From NCBI GenBank assembly GCA_963974645.1, contig CAXBEA010000088.1:1-16535 (forward strand): a DNA stretch of 16,535 bases, in the 5' to 3' direction. This document shows positions 6,898-13,510 of the stretch, in pieces. Made by a program: the position numbers and the translations under genes. The notes beneath the pieces are model-generated. The model was given only the letters and a program-made list of their open reading frames with translations, was not told the origin of the DNA and searched no databases. The DNA comes from Motiliproteus sp963974645 (GTDB taxonomy: Bacteria > Pseudomonadota > Gammaproteobacteria > Pseudomonadales > Balneatricaceae). Within the stretch, counting starts at the first letter, position 1. Each line of letters begins with the position of its first letter.

Positions 6898-7368
6898 TCA
6901 GGTCAATAATCGCCGATCCGGTTCAAACTCGATCAACTGTGCCGTTTCGACCACCCGGTCAAAGCCGCTGTATTCCACATTGAGGAGGTAATTCAACTCC
7001 CCCGGTATCACCACACTCGGCACTGCCAGCGCCAGGCTATCACCTGAGCGCAACCAACCATCACCGATCGCCGCAGTCTCCACCGGGGCGGGTTCATCAC
7101 GCCAGTTGGCTGGTAACTGGGCGTGCGCCAGCTGCAATACCTCAGGCTCTGACAACTGCAGCTGTAACATTCGATAATGCTTCAATACCTGGTAATCCTG
7201 CAGATGCACCATCACCTCCAGCAGCGCCAGCGACTGCGACGCCGCCAAATAAACGCAGGGCACACCCCGGCTGTTCCAGCGCCCGCCGTAACGCTTGGCC
7301 CCCTCGCCGTCGAAGGCGGAGGATATAAATTTCTGTTTGACCAGCCTGAACCCAGTCAGCGTCGTCAA
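6898..7368 (-). CDS. RES-domain toxin (ParT/MbcT/Res family)
   Basis: This 156-residue protein has the RES hallmark residues: Arg30 in RYGGRWNSRG, Glu51 in LALLEVMVH and Ser118 in AVPSVVIPGELNYLLN. The whole domain is present and length is usual. Characterised relatives are ADP-ribosyltransferase-fold toxins that deplete NAD+ (Res, MbcT) or modify a metabolic enzyme (ParT). The start is a TTG at 7366-7368 that overlaps the antitoxin stop as TTGA; the next in-frame candidates would cut into the conserved FRLVKQKF strand, so the TTG is preferred. Coupled translation from a weak start would keep toxin below antitoxin. The reading frame and key residues are intact, so it should be active. Confidence 0.9.
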   Translation of the reverse strand: MTTLTGFRLVKQKFISSAFDGEGAKRYGGRWNSRGVPCVYLAASQSLALLEVMVHLQDYQVLKHYRMLQLQLSEPEVLQLAHAQLPANWRDEPAPVETAAIGDGWLRSGDSLALAVPSVVIPGELNYLLNVEYSGFDRVVETAQLIEFEPDRRLLT

Positions 7369-7805
7369 ACCAGCACACCCTGTTCAAGCCGCCCGATCAG
7401 ATCCAATACCGCTTCGGTCTCTGCCGTCGTCGCCAGCATATCGACCGGCCGCTCGCCGCCGAGCCCCCGGACCGGGTTCATCAACCAACGCCGGGCCGCA
7501 CTCTTATCGCCCTCAAACAGCGCGATCGCGGCATTGGACACCTCTGCAAAACGGTAGAGCCGATCACCCTCATCGAGACTAAAGCGCCCCGCTTTGACGC
7601 GTCGCGCCAGCGTCGCTTTAGGAATACAGGTAAAACTGGCCAACTGCTGCTGCTCGATCCCGACAACGGAGGCCAGATTACGGTAAACCTCAATTCCAAC
7701 CCCCTGCTTAAGCTGCTGATGCAAACCCACCCCACGTGCAAGCATGCCTATCTCGGACCAGAAATCAGCGCTCACCGCTTTAGGACAATACTGTTGTAAT
7801 GCCAT
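7365..7805 (-). CDS. Xre/MbcA/ParS-family antitoxin
   Basis: The protein has about 146 residues. The N-terminal half contains a helix-turn-helix-like segment (LASFTCIPKATLARRVKAG) and the C-terminal half the DUF2384/MbcA-ParS-Xre toxin-binding domain: ALFEGDKSAARRWLMNPVRG, then RPVDMLATTAETEAVLDLIG and RLEQGVLV. It neutralises the RES toxin and probably represses its own promoter. Several ATG codons cluster at the start (7805, 7808, 7811, 7820); I prefer 7805 because AAGGTG sits six bases before it. Upstream is a perfect 7-bp inverted repeat that is a likely operator. Confidence 0.88.
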   Translation of the reverse strand: MALQQYCPKAVSADFWSEIGMLARGVGLHQQLKQGVGIEVYRNLASVVGIEQQQLASFTCIPKATLARRVKAGRFSLDEGDRLYRFAEVSNAAIALFEGDKSAARRWLMNPVRGLGGERPVDMLATTAETEAVLDLIGRLEQGVLV

Positions 7806-7810
7806 CATCA

Positions 7811-7840
7811 TCACCTTCATCAACTACGGTATCAGTTGAT
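7811..7840 (-). promoter_or_regulatory. Candidate operator and -10 box of the RES/Xre operon
   Basis: On the minus strand ATCAACT and AGTTGAT form a perfect 7-bp inverted repeat separated by 8 bases, ending at the antitoxin start region. TAATAT, a fair -10 box, lies just upstream of it. Autoregulated Xre/RES operons commonly place such an operator over the promoter. No convincing -35 hexamer is visible. Confidence 0.5.
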
Positions 7841-7869
7841 ATATTAGCACAACACCAAATGGGTCGGTG

Positions 7870-8625
7870 TTTTTTAATCGGGGCAGATCTGTTTTTCATC
7901 CCTATTCTCTTTGCTTGGTCGCCCAGGCCGCCGACTCACGACCCGCAGCCCGGTGATCTGCTCGACCTCATCAACAAAACGCCCGCTGCCGGTCAACTGG
8001 CTACGCTGCACCGCTTCGTGAATCATCTGCCACTCCTGTGCCGGGATGGCCGCCGCCAGAAACGACAGGTGGCCATCGCTGTCAAAGCGCTCCAACCCCG
8101 GTACCGAATCCAACCAGCCAAAACAGCTGCGGTCGGTTCGATGCTGGACGCTCGACCACGGATAAGCCAGCGGATCGTCGATCATCTTTGCCTGCACCGG
8201 ATTGAGCTCGATATAGCGAACGCAGGCCAGCAGGTAATCACTAGCATCGACGATGCTCGACTTGTAGCGACTCTCCCACAGGGTACCGCTGCGCCGCTCC
8301 AACCGGTTGCGGTAACGGGTCTGCCTACCCGCCAGGCGCTTCATCAACTTGCCGATCCCCTCCCGCTCGGTCGGTGCCAGCAGCAGATGCACATGGTTGG
8401 TCATCAGACAGAAGGCATACACCTGAACCTGATAAGCCTCCTTGAACTCAGCCAGCGTCTCCAGGTAGTAGTGATAATCGTCATCGGCAGCAAACACCAC
8501 CTGACGATTATGCCCGCGCTGAACGATATGGTGCGGGTAACCCGGCAGCACTACGCGCCCCATCCTTGGCATCGATCCCTCCGTTAATGCTTCAACTCCA
8601 TTTAAAATAAATCTGTCTCGGTTTT
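7870..8625. mobile_element. RAYT unit bounded by imperfect inverted repeats
   Basis: The transposase gene 7874-8572 is enclosed by related ends in opposite orientation. The left core AATCGGGGCAGAT (7876-7888) is, read on the other strand, ATCTGCCCCGATT; the right core is ATCTGTCTCGGTT (8611-8623), a match at 10 of 13 positions. A-rich tracts flank both cores. The left end overlaps the last codons of the transposase gene. Two more copies of the right end, in the same orientation, lie at 8662-8706 and 9051-9082. The exact borders of the mobile unit are inferred. Confidence 0.55.
7874..8572 (-). CDS. REP-associated tyrosine transposase (RAYT, Y1_Tnp domain)
   Basis: This 232-residue protein is a complete IS200/IS605-like RAYT. 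Diagnostic features are the start PRMGRVVLPGYPHHIVQRG, the HUH metal-binding motif in LMTNHVHLLLAP (His60, His62), GTLWESRYKSS (about 97-106) and RYIELNPVQAKM with the likely catalytic Tyr120. A basic GRPSKEN tail closes the protein. RAYTs are single-strand DNA nucleases linked to REP/BIME sequences and usually move rarely. Start: ATG at 8570-8572 with GGAGG five bases upstream. The frame is intact. The last codons (QICPD) form part of the left terminal repeat. It lies downstream of the Rhs fragments and just upstream of the RES/Xre operon. Confidence 0.93.
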   Translation of the reverse strand: MPRMGRVVLPGYPHHIVQRGHNRQVVFAADDDYHYYLETLAEFKEAYQVQVYAFCLMTNHVHLLLAPTEREGIGKLMKRLAGRQTRYRNRLERRSGTLWESRYKSSIVDASDYLLACVRYIELNPVQAKMIDDPLAYPWSSVQHRTDRSCFGWLDSVPGLERFDSDGHLSFLAAAIPAQEWQMIHEAVQRSQLTGSGRFVDEVEQITGLRVVSRRPGRPSKENRDEKQICPD

Positions 8626-8661
8626 GCTCGTCCCAAAATCGCTGTCGCGCCCCTAACAGGG

Positions 8662-8706
8662 AAACAAGGTTTAAATAAATGGTTTAAATAAATTTGTCCC
8701 GGTTTT
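8662..8706 (+). repeat. RAYT-linked repeat copy B with internal 13-bp duplication
   Basis: This copy reads AAACAAGG followed by TTTAAATAAAT and ends TTGTCCCGGTTTT. It matches copy C (9051-9082) over its length except that the 13-mer GGTTTAAATAAAT is present twice in tandem (8668-8680, 8681-8693). A shorter form is the right end of the RAYT unit (8601-8625). The Rhs/YD remnant ends exactly at this repeat. Confidence 0.8.
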
Positions 8707-8708
8707 CG

Positions 8709-8876
8709 GTAGCTGATCCCTTCGGGGTTGGTGTAGCTTTTCTTCAAGCCGTTGGGGTAGTAGCTGTAACCGATGGTTTTCTGGAACGCGCCGAAGTCGG
8801 TGGTGACGCTGACCAGCTGGTTGAGGGCGTTGTAGCTGTAGCTGTAGCTCTTGCTGAGAGTCTGGGAGTAAGTCTC
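8709..8876 (-). pseudogene. Rhs/YD-repeat fragment
   Basis: About 56 codons read ETYSQTLSKSYSYSYNALNQ, then LVSVTTDFGAFQKTIGYSYY and PNGLKKSYTNPEGISY. This is the YD-repeat pattern (xYxYxxxGLxxxxTxxxG) of Rhs and wall-associated proteins that form the hollow toxin-enclosing shell. An open frame starts at 8972 but its first 32 codons show no YD pattern, and after GISY the frame reads directly into the RAYT-linked repeat (RKPGQIYL). The fragment is thus cut on at least one side and cannot work alone. It lies downstream of the Rhs tip at 9426-9917, the reverse of the order in an intact gene. Confidence 0.7.
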
Positions 8877-9050
8877 TTTTAGGTTGAATAGGGGGGAACA
8901 ATACTTTGGCAAATCACGCAGACGACCGAGTACGCTACCGGCTAGATGGAATAAGGCTGTTTGTGTGTGCATTCTGCCAATAAAATAATTTTATCCATTA
9001 TTTCAATAAGTTAATTTCAACAGAGTCTGACCTCATTGATTCTTTGGAAA

Positions 9051-9082
9051 AAACAAGGTCTAAATAAATCTGTCCCGGTTTT
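9051..9082 (+). repeat. RAYT-linked repeat copy C
   Basis: The sequence runs AAACAAGGTCTAAATAAATC then TGTCCCGGTTTT and is the same element as copy B without its 13-bp duplication. It is preceded by CAGAGTCTGACCTCATTG and TCTTTGGAA (9021-9049); a related pairing of TCTTTGGAA with TCTGACC occurs at about 6833-6850 beyond the RES toxin gene. Confidence 0.75.
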
Positions 9083-9128
9083 TACTACAACCCCGTTATT
9101 TCTCGCAGAGGAGAGCAGGCAAATATAA

Positions 9129-9407
9129 TCAGCAATTCTTGGCTCGGAAAAATTTTATGATCCCCGCGATCTCGCCAAATGCAAATATGACGGGAAACAA
9201 ATAGATAAACATCAAGGGGAGCTGGCTTGAGTTAAGAGCTACCGTCAAGATCATTGTAAGAAAAAATGCTGCTGCTGAAACAAGAAGACCACCCACGACC
9301 ATATATTTTAAACACACAGAGAGCCGTATGGATGATAAATTGGGTCGAATTAAAATCCAAATACAGACAATCACTGTCACTAAGACTGGAATCCAGATCA
9401 ACGACAT
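9129..9407 (-). CDS. Small three-helix membrane protein, candidate immunity protein
   Basis: The 92-residue product has three strong hydrophobic segments (about residues 4-22, 33-58 and 64-86) with short polar links and a basic RAKNC end. No family is recognised. It begins 18 bases after the stop of the Rhs-tip toxin domain on the same strand, the standard place for the cognate immunity gene of a polymorphic toxin. An integral membrane immunity protein would suit a toxin that attacks lipids from the periplasmic side. It lacks a clear Shine-Dalgarno sequence. Function is inferred from position and topology only. The region is more AT-rich than the flanking housekeeping genes. Confidence 0.65.
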   Translation of the reverse strand: MSLIWIPVLVTVIVCIWILIRPNLSSIRLSVCLKYMVVGGLLVSAAAFFLTMILTVALNSSQLPLMFIYLFPVIFAFGEIAGIIKFFRAKNC

Positions 9408-9425
9408 ATTAAAAATGCAAATATC

Positions 9426-9917
9426 TTATTCACAGCCATCACACTCACTTTCACTCTTAAACGCTGCTCCCGCGACACACAACGCTGCAGTGCGGTTGCA
9501 CTGCTGACATGCTGCGTCTTGCCATAATGTTAAGTTACCACCCCATGAGGAAGCGTTGCATGAATTTTTTACGTAGCATTCATCGTGAGCTTCGCAACAT
9601 TGACTTACACACTTGTTGCCATTACCTAGTCCGAACGGGGTAGTACACACTTGATCCTGCTCTTCAAAAGGAGGCGAATTTCTTCTATTTCCGTTGTCAT
9701 CATAGCTATCTTCTCTACCGTCTCCATGCTCTCCTCTGGGGCTATAAGCAAGACCGAGGAAATCTATAAATCGCAATGGATTCTGTGATGCGTACCCGTA
9801 CGTATTGAGTCCACCGGTAAGCCCAATTGGGTCACTCTGGATGTACCGCCCGGTACTGGAGTCGTAATCCCGAAAATAGTTCTGATGCAGCCCTGTATCT
9901 CTATCAAAATGTTGATT
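9426..9917 (-). pseudogene. Orphan Rhs C-terminal tip with phospholipase A2-like toxin domain
   Basis: The frame runs from a stop at 9918-9920 to 9426 with no ATG. It opens with the Rhs core: NQHFDRDTGLHQNYFRDYD, STGRYIQSDPIGLTGGLNTY and GYASQNPLRFIDFLGL, the conserved end after which variable toxin tips begin. The tip (about 110 residues) has 11 cysteines and contains CCEAHDECY, matching the phospholipase A2 active-site signature C-C-x2-H-D-x-C, plus CQQCNRTAALC, resembling the second PLA2 signature but with Asn where Asp is usual. A glycine-rich GLGNGNKC segment precedes the active site where the calcium loop would be. The rest of the Rhs protein is absent, so this is a silent tip unless it recombines with a full-length Rhs gene; a TTG at 9774-9776 could in principle start it. 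It could alternatively be an inactive remnant. Confidence 0.75.
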
Positions 9918-10014
9918 TTAGGTATTTTTTATTAACGACCTTACTGTTCGGTCACATGGCTCGCTGGTTATCACTTCACTGGCTAAGGCTTCACTGATTT
10001 CAGGATCCATCGCT

Positions 10015-10929
10015 TCACTGCCGCTCAAAGCGACAGAACAACCGGCTCCAGCGCTCGGCAGACATCAGCATCAGCACGTTACCCAGGATCACCAGGCTGA
10101 CGCCCAACAGGGCTTCGAGGGTCCACTGGTAACCTTCAAACAGGGTAGAGATCCCAAGCGCGACGATCGGAAAGAGCACCATCGCATACGCGGCCCGCTC
10201 GGCGCCGATACGCCCGAGCAGGGTCAGAAAACTGCCAAAAGCCAATACCGAGCCAAACAGGGCCAGATAGACCAATGACGCTGTATACGACCAGCTGGTT
10301 TCATAATTGAAGGGGGCATCCTGGAGCAACGCTATCGAGGCTAACGCTGCGGCTCCGTAAGCCATGCCGTAGGAGTTGGTTTGCACCACCGGCAGTCCGG
10401 CATGTTGGTTGCGGGTCGAGGCCATATTGCCCAGCGAAGCAATAAACGTCCCCAGCAGACTCAACAGTATCCCACTCAAGGCCGCGCCCTCGACATCCAG
10501 AGTCGCTAGTTCGGGTAGAAAAACCAGACAGATACCGACCAGCCCGAGCAACGCACCGGCCAATACCGAGGCTGCGGGGCGTTTACCAAAAAACAGCGCC
10601 CCGTTAGCGATATTCATCAGCACGATGGTCGAAAACAGCACCGCAATCAGACCGCTGGTGAGATCGGCCGTCGCCCAGTAAACCAGCATGTAATTAAAGC
10701 CAAACAGTGTCAGCCCCTGAACCAGCATCCACAGATGTTGCTGAATGCTGAACCGCATCGGTAATTTTTTCCAGCCGCACCACAACCACAGCATCAATGC
10801 GGCCAGTGCAAATCGATAGGCGACCGAGACCTCCGGTGCGACTTCGCCGAGCTGAAGTTTGATCGCAAAGAAGGTCGAGCCCCAGATAAACACGGTCGAT
10901 AGGTACAGTGGGGTTGTGTTCATCAGCAT
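10015..10929 (-). CDS. EamA (DMT superfamily) transporter
   Basis: The 304-residue protein has about ten hydrophobic helices arranged as two EamA halves. Conserved landmarks are the start TPLYLSTVFIWGSTFFAIKL, the E-V-x-P-x-x-x-x-x-x-R-F region (APEVSVAYRFALAALML), GLTLFGFNYMLVYWA, and in the second half GSVLAFGSFLTLLGRIGAERA with FPIVALGISTLFEG. Members export amino acids or other small metabolites across the inner membrane; the substrate is not readable here. I chose the ATG at 10927-10929; the open frame extends 39 codons upstream into sequence that overlaps zapE and lacks transporter features. It follows zapE by 46 bases and is probably co-transcribed. Three CTTCACTG copies (9974, 9989, 10013) lie at its 3' end. 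Confidence 0.88.
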   Translation of the reverse strand: MLMNTTPLYLSTVFIWGSTFFAIKLQLGEVAPEVSVAYRFALAALMLWLWCGWKKLPMRFSIQQHLWMLVQGLTLFGFNYMLVYWATADLTSGLIAVLFSTIVLMNIANGALFFGKRPAASVLAGALLGLVGICLVFLPELATLDVEGAALSGILLSLLGTFIASLGNMASTRNQHAGLPVVQTNSYGMAYGAAALASIALLQDAPFNYETSWSYTASLVYLALFGSVLAFGSFLTLLGRIGAERAAYAMVLFPIVALGISTLFEGYQWTLEALLGVSLVILGNVLMLMSAERWSRLFCRFERQ

Positions 10930-10975
10930 GGATAACGGCCTAAAATGATTGAGGAGAACCTTTTTAGGCGATCGA

Positions 10976-12091
10976 TCAGGCCTTGTGGGCACGCCCCAGA
11001 TACTCGTGTGACTGCATCTCCAGCAGACGGCTGGTGGTGCGTTCAAACTGAAAGTCTAGCTGACCGCCCGCGTAAAGTTGTGGCAAGGACACATCGGCGG
11101 AGAGGATCAACTTGACCCCGCAGTCGTAGAACTCATCGACCAGGTTGATAAAGCGACGCGCCTGATCATCCTTGTCGTTGCCCAGTTGCGGCACATTAGA
11201 GACCAACACCGCATGGTAGAGTTTGGCCAGTTCAATGTAATCATTCTGCGAGCGCGGCCCATCGCAGAGCGCATCAAATTCAAACCAGACCACATCGTCA
11301 CAGCTTCGCCGCGAATGGATCGGTCGACCGTTGACATCGATCACCAGGCCATCGAGCGCATCCCGCAGCTCGGGTGCCAGGCTCTCGAAACTGCAATTGA
11401 GGCTGGCATCAGCAGACTCGCCCAAGGGATGATAAAAGAGTTCGGCCTGCTGCAGCGCGCGCAACCGATAATCCACCCCGCCGTCCACATTGACCACATC
11501 GGTATGCTGATTGAGCATCGCGATAGCGGGTAGAAATCGAGCCCGCTGCAGGCCATTTTCGTAGAGCCTATTGGGAACTATATTGGAGGTAGCAACCAAA
11601 GCAACGCCATGCTTGAAGAGCATCTCGATCAGCCGACCGAGAATCATCGCATCGGTGATATCTGAAACAAAAAACTCATCAAAACAGATCACCTCCGCTT
11701 CAGAGGCGAATTTACCGGCAACCAGATCAAGTGGATTCTTCTCCCCTTCCAACAGCTTCAGTTCGGCATGGACCCGTTGCATAAAGCGGTGAAAGTGAGT
11801 GCGCACTTTGGTAGAAAACGGCAGGCTGTCGTAAAAGACATCCATCAGATAGGTTTTGCCACGGCCGACGCCGCCCCAGAAATACAACCCCTGCACAGGG
11901 ATCACACGCGGCTTTTTAAAGCGTTGGCCGAAGCGTTTGATCAGTTTAGGTTTGGGCCGATTACGCCGAGCCAGGAGATCGTCGTAAAGCCGCTGCAGAT
12001 GTTTGACTGCTTGTTCCTGAGACGAATCCGAGTGGAAATCCTCACGCTTGAGGTCTTCGCGATAGCGTTGCAGCGGCATTAGGGCGGTCAT
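10976..12091 (-). CDS. zapE: Cell division ATPase ZapE (AFG1-like)
   Basis: The product has 371 residues. Walker A is GGVGRGKTYL (about 73-82), Walker B is VICFDEFFVSDITDAM (about 134-149), and the sensor region includes LVATSN and LYENGLQRARFLPAI. The C-terminal RRFINLVDEFYD and LQEMQS-like end (SRLLEMQSHEYL) are typical. ZapE is a cytoplasmic AAA-type ATPase that associates with the Z-ring in gammaproteobacteria; the mitochondrial relative AFG1 acts in protein quality control. The open frame reaches back to 12235, but the family starts near MTALMPLQRYREDL, so ATG 12089-12091 is preferred (12079 is also possible). Length agrees with E. coli ZapE. It is first of a probable operon with the EamA gene and divergent from lrgAB. 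Confidence 0.93.
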   Translation of the reverse strand: MTALMPLQRYREDLKREDFHSDSSQEQAVKHLQRLYDDLLARRNRPKPKLIKRFGQRFKKPRVIPVQGLYFWGGVGRGKTYLMDVFYDSLPFSTKVRTHFHRFMQRVHAELKLLEGEKNPLDLVAGKFASEAEVICFDEFFVSDITDAMILGRLIEMLFKHGVALVATSNIVPNRLYENGLQRARFLPAIAMLNQHTDVVNVDGGVDYRLRALQQAELFYHPLGESADASLNCSFESLAPELRDALDGLVIDVNGRPIHSRRSCDDVVWFEFDALCDGPRSQNDYIELAKLYHAVLVSNVPQLGNDKDDQARRFINLVDEFYDCGVKLILSADVSLPQLYAGGQLDFQFERTTSRLLEMQSHEYLGRAHKA

Positions 12092-12262
12092 ATCAGCAGA
12101 TCCAGCGTTGAAAACGCTGGCAACTTTACCGATTGCACCAAGGCTTGGCAATGATCCGAAGGTTGGCTTGAACGCCGCTGTTGTATAACATTCCGCCAAA
12201 TCAGTGCTCCTCCAACTTTCTATTGCCATTAGCATCGCAACGTAGATCTCAATCCAGATAGC

Positions 12263-12310
12263 AACCTGTACAGCAACCTATACAACAACCTATACAACAA
12301 CCTGTACAAC
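12263..12310. repeat. 12-bp x4 tandem repeat upstream of lrgA
   Basis: Four consecutive 12-bp units start at 12263: AACCTGTACAGC, AACCTATACAAC twice, and AACCTGTACAAC. The array ends 19 bases before the lrgA start codon, so it lies in the leader or promoter. Units carry TGTACA or TATACA cores. A change in copy number would alter leader length or the spacing of regulatory sites. Confidence 0.9.
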
Positions 12311-12329
12311 AACGACAAAGGGCTACACC

Positions 12330-12698
12330 ATGATTCGAGGATTCACCCAGATTCTGCTGTTTTGGATCTTAGGCGAGAGTCTGCAGTTTGTTACCCAGAT
12401 CCCGATCAGTGGCAATGTTCTGGGGATGCTCCTGCTGTTTGCCTGGTTGATGCTACGTCAACAGGTTACCTTGGAGCTGGAACAGTCCAGCCAGGCGCTG
12501 ATCGCCCAACTCTCATTGCTACTACTTCCCGGCGGGGTTGGGCTGTTTTTCCTCGGCGAGCGAATGCAAGGACAGTGGCTGCCGGTACTGAGCGCGATCC
12601 TGGTTGGCACTCTGGTCAGCATCCTGCTCTGCATCCTGCTGATGCAGCGACTGACACCGGCCGAAACCACGGATCAAGACAGCGGGGGCGAGCACTGA
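12330..12698 (+). CDS. lrgA: LrgA/CidA family holin-like membrane protein
   Basis: This 122-residue protein has four hydrophobic helices and the CidA/LrgA pattern: ILGESLQ near the start, PISGNVLGMLLLFAWL in helix 2, and LLLLPGGVGLF (about 61-71) in helix 3. Family members were first described as holin/antiholin-like regulators of murein hydrolase activity in staphylococci; LrgAB-type pairs in Bacillus also transport pyruvate. The E. coli counterpart is YohJ. The stop TGA overlaps the lrgB ATG by one base, so the pair is translationally coupled. The 12-bp repeat array lies just upstream. The ribosome site is weak (AAAGGG, about 10 bases from the ATG). Confidence 0.9.
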   Translation: MIRGFTQILLFWILGESLQFVTQIPISGNVLGMLLLFAWLMLRQQVTLELEQSSQALIAQLSLLLLPGGVGLFFLGERMQGQWLPVLSAILVGTLVSILLCILLMQRLTPAETTDQDSGGEH

Positions 12699-13411
12699 TG
12701 GAAACCCTCAATGCACTGCTGGCGCATCTGTTGCAAACGCCGCTGCTGCCGGTAGCGATGACACTGATCGCTTTTCAGCTCGGAGTGACGTTATTCAATC
12801 GCCTTAAGCACCCGGCCTGGCTACCACCCATCGTCTCCGGCGGTCTGATTCTGGTGGCGATGCTGGCGCTATTGCCAATGGACTACAGCCATTACTACAT
12901 GGGTGCCAAGTGGCTGAGCTTTTTGTTGGGACCTGCGACTGTAGCTCTAGCGATCCCGCTGTTTTTACAATTCCACCGTATCCGCGCACTGCTGCTGCCG
13001 ATCAGCATCACCCTGCTACTGGGCGCCCCGCTCGCGGCAGGGCTAGCAATGCTGATCGCCTGGGGACTTGGCGCCGAAACCGCGATCCTACTGTCAATAG
13101 GGCCGAAGTCGGTCACCGCGCCCATCGCCGTCAGTCTGGCGGAGTTGCTGGGTGGTATTGGCAGCTTGGCCGTAGGAATAGTGGCGCTGACCGGCGTGGT
13201 CGGCTCGCTATTCGCGCCGCTGCTGTGCCGCTGGATGGGCTGTAAGGATGAGCGAATTCTGGGCTTTGTGATGGGGCTCAATGGCCATGGCATCGCCACC
13301 GCCCGCGCGTTTGAAATCAGCCCGACAACCGGCGCTTTCTCAAGCCTGGCGATGGGACTGACCGGCGCCTATACCGCACTGTTTCTGCCGCTGCTGTTGC
13401 CGTTTTTATAG
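12698..13411 (+). CDS. lrgB: LrgB family membrane protein
   Basis: The product has 237 residues with many hydrophobic helices. Family marks are GAKWLSFLLGPATVALAIPL (about 67-86), LSIGPKSVTAPIAVSLAELLGG (about 130-151) and NGHGIATARAFEISPTTGAF followed by SSLAMGLTGAYTALFLPLLL at the C-terminus. LrgB works with LrgA; the E. coli counterpart is YohK. The pair is linked to murein hydrolase control and, in Bacillus, to pyruvate uptake. The longer open frame begins at 12362, but that part overlaps lrgA out of frame and has no membrane character, so the ATG at 12698 is correct. The length is normal. Confidence 0.92.
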   Translation: METLNALLAHLLQTPLLPVAMTLIAFQLGVTLFNRLKHPAWLPPIVSGGLILVAMLALLPMDYSHYYMGAKWLSFLLGPATVALAIPLFLQFHRIRALLLPISITLLLGAPLAAGLAMLIAWGLGAETAILLSIGPKSVTAPIAVSLAELLGGIGSLAVGIVALTGVVGSLFAPLLCRWMGCKDERILGFVMGLNGHGIATARAFEISPTTGAFSSLAMGLTGAYTALFLPLLLPFL

Positions 13412-13457
13412 CGGCTCAGGTTGATAAAGCGCGGAAAACGTTAGAACGTCGAACAGC

Positions 13458-13501
13458 GACTAGAGGCAGCTCCGCGCGCTAATCTAAGCGCGCGGCTAGT
13501 C
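13458..13501. terminator. GC-rich hairpin between convergent lrgB and yehS
   Basis: A perfect 9-bp stem CCGCGCGCT (13472-13480) / AGCGCGCGG (13487-13495) has a 6-nt loop. It is enclosed by a second pairing, GACTAG (13458-13463) / CTAGTC (13496-13501), with an 8-nt bulge on the left arm. The position between two converging genes fits a shared terminator. No T-run follows, so factor-independent termination is not assured. Confidence 0.55.
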
Positions 13502-13510
13502 ACTGAGAGA

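Noticed and set aside
7851..7875. AACACC/GGTGTT hairpin followed by T-run on the plus strand
   Set aside because: No plus-strand gene ends there; the T-run is better explained as part of the RAYT left end.
7799..8587. Long plus-strand ORF of 262 codons
   Set aside because: It lies opposite the RAYT gene, which has clear HUH and Tyr motifs; the plus-strand product has no recognisable features.
10930..11046. 39-codon N-terminal extension of the EamA transporter
   Set aside because: It overlaps the end of zapE in another frame and is not hydrophobic, while the first membrane helix begins just after the chosen ATG.
12092..12235. 48-codon N-terminal extension of ZapE
   Set aside because: The extension has no similarity to ZapE, and the family length and start motif fit the ATG at 12091.
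12263..12310. Tandem array as a CRISPR
   Set aside because: Units are 12 bp and contiguous with no spacers.
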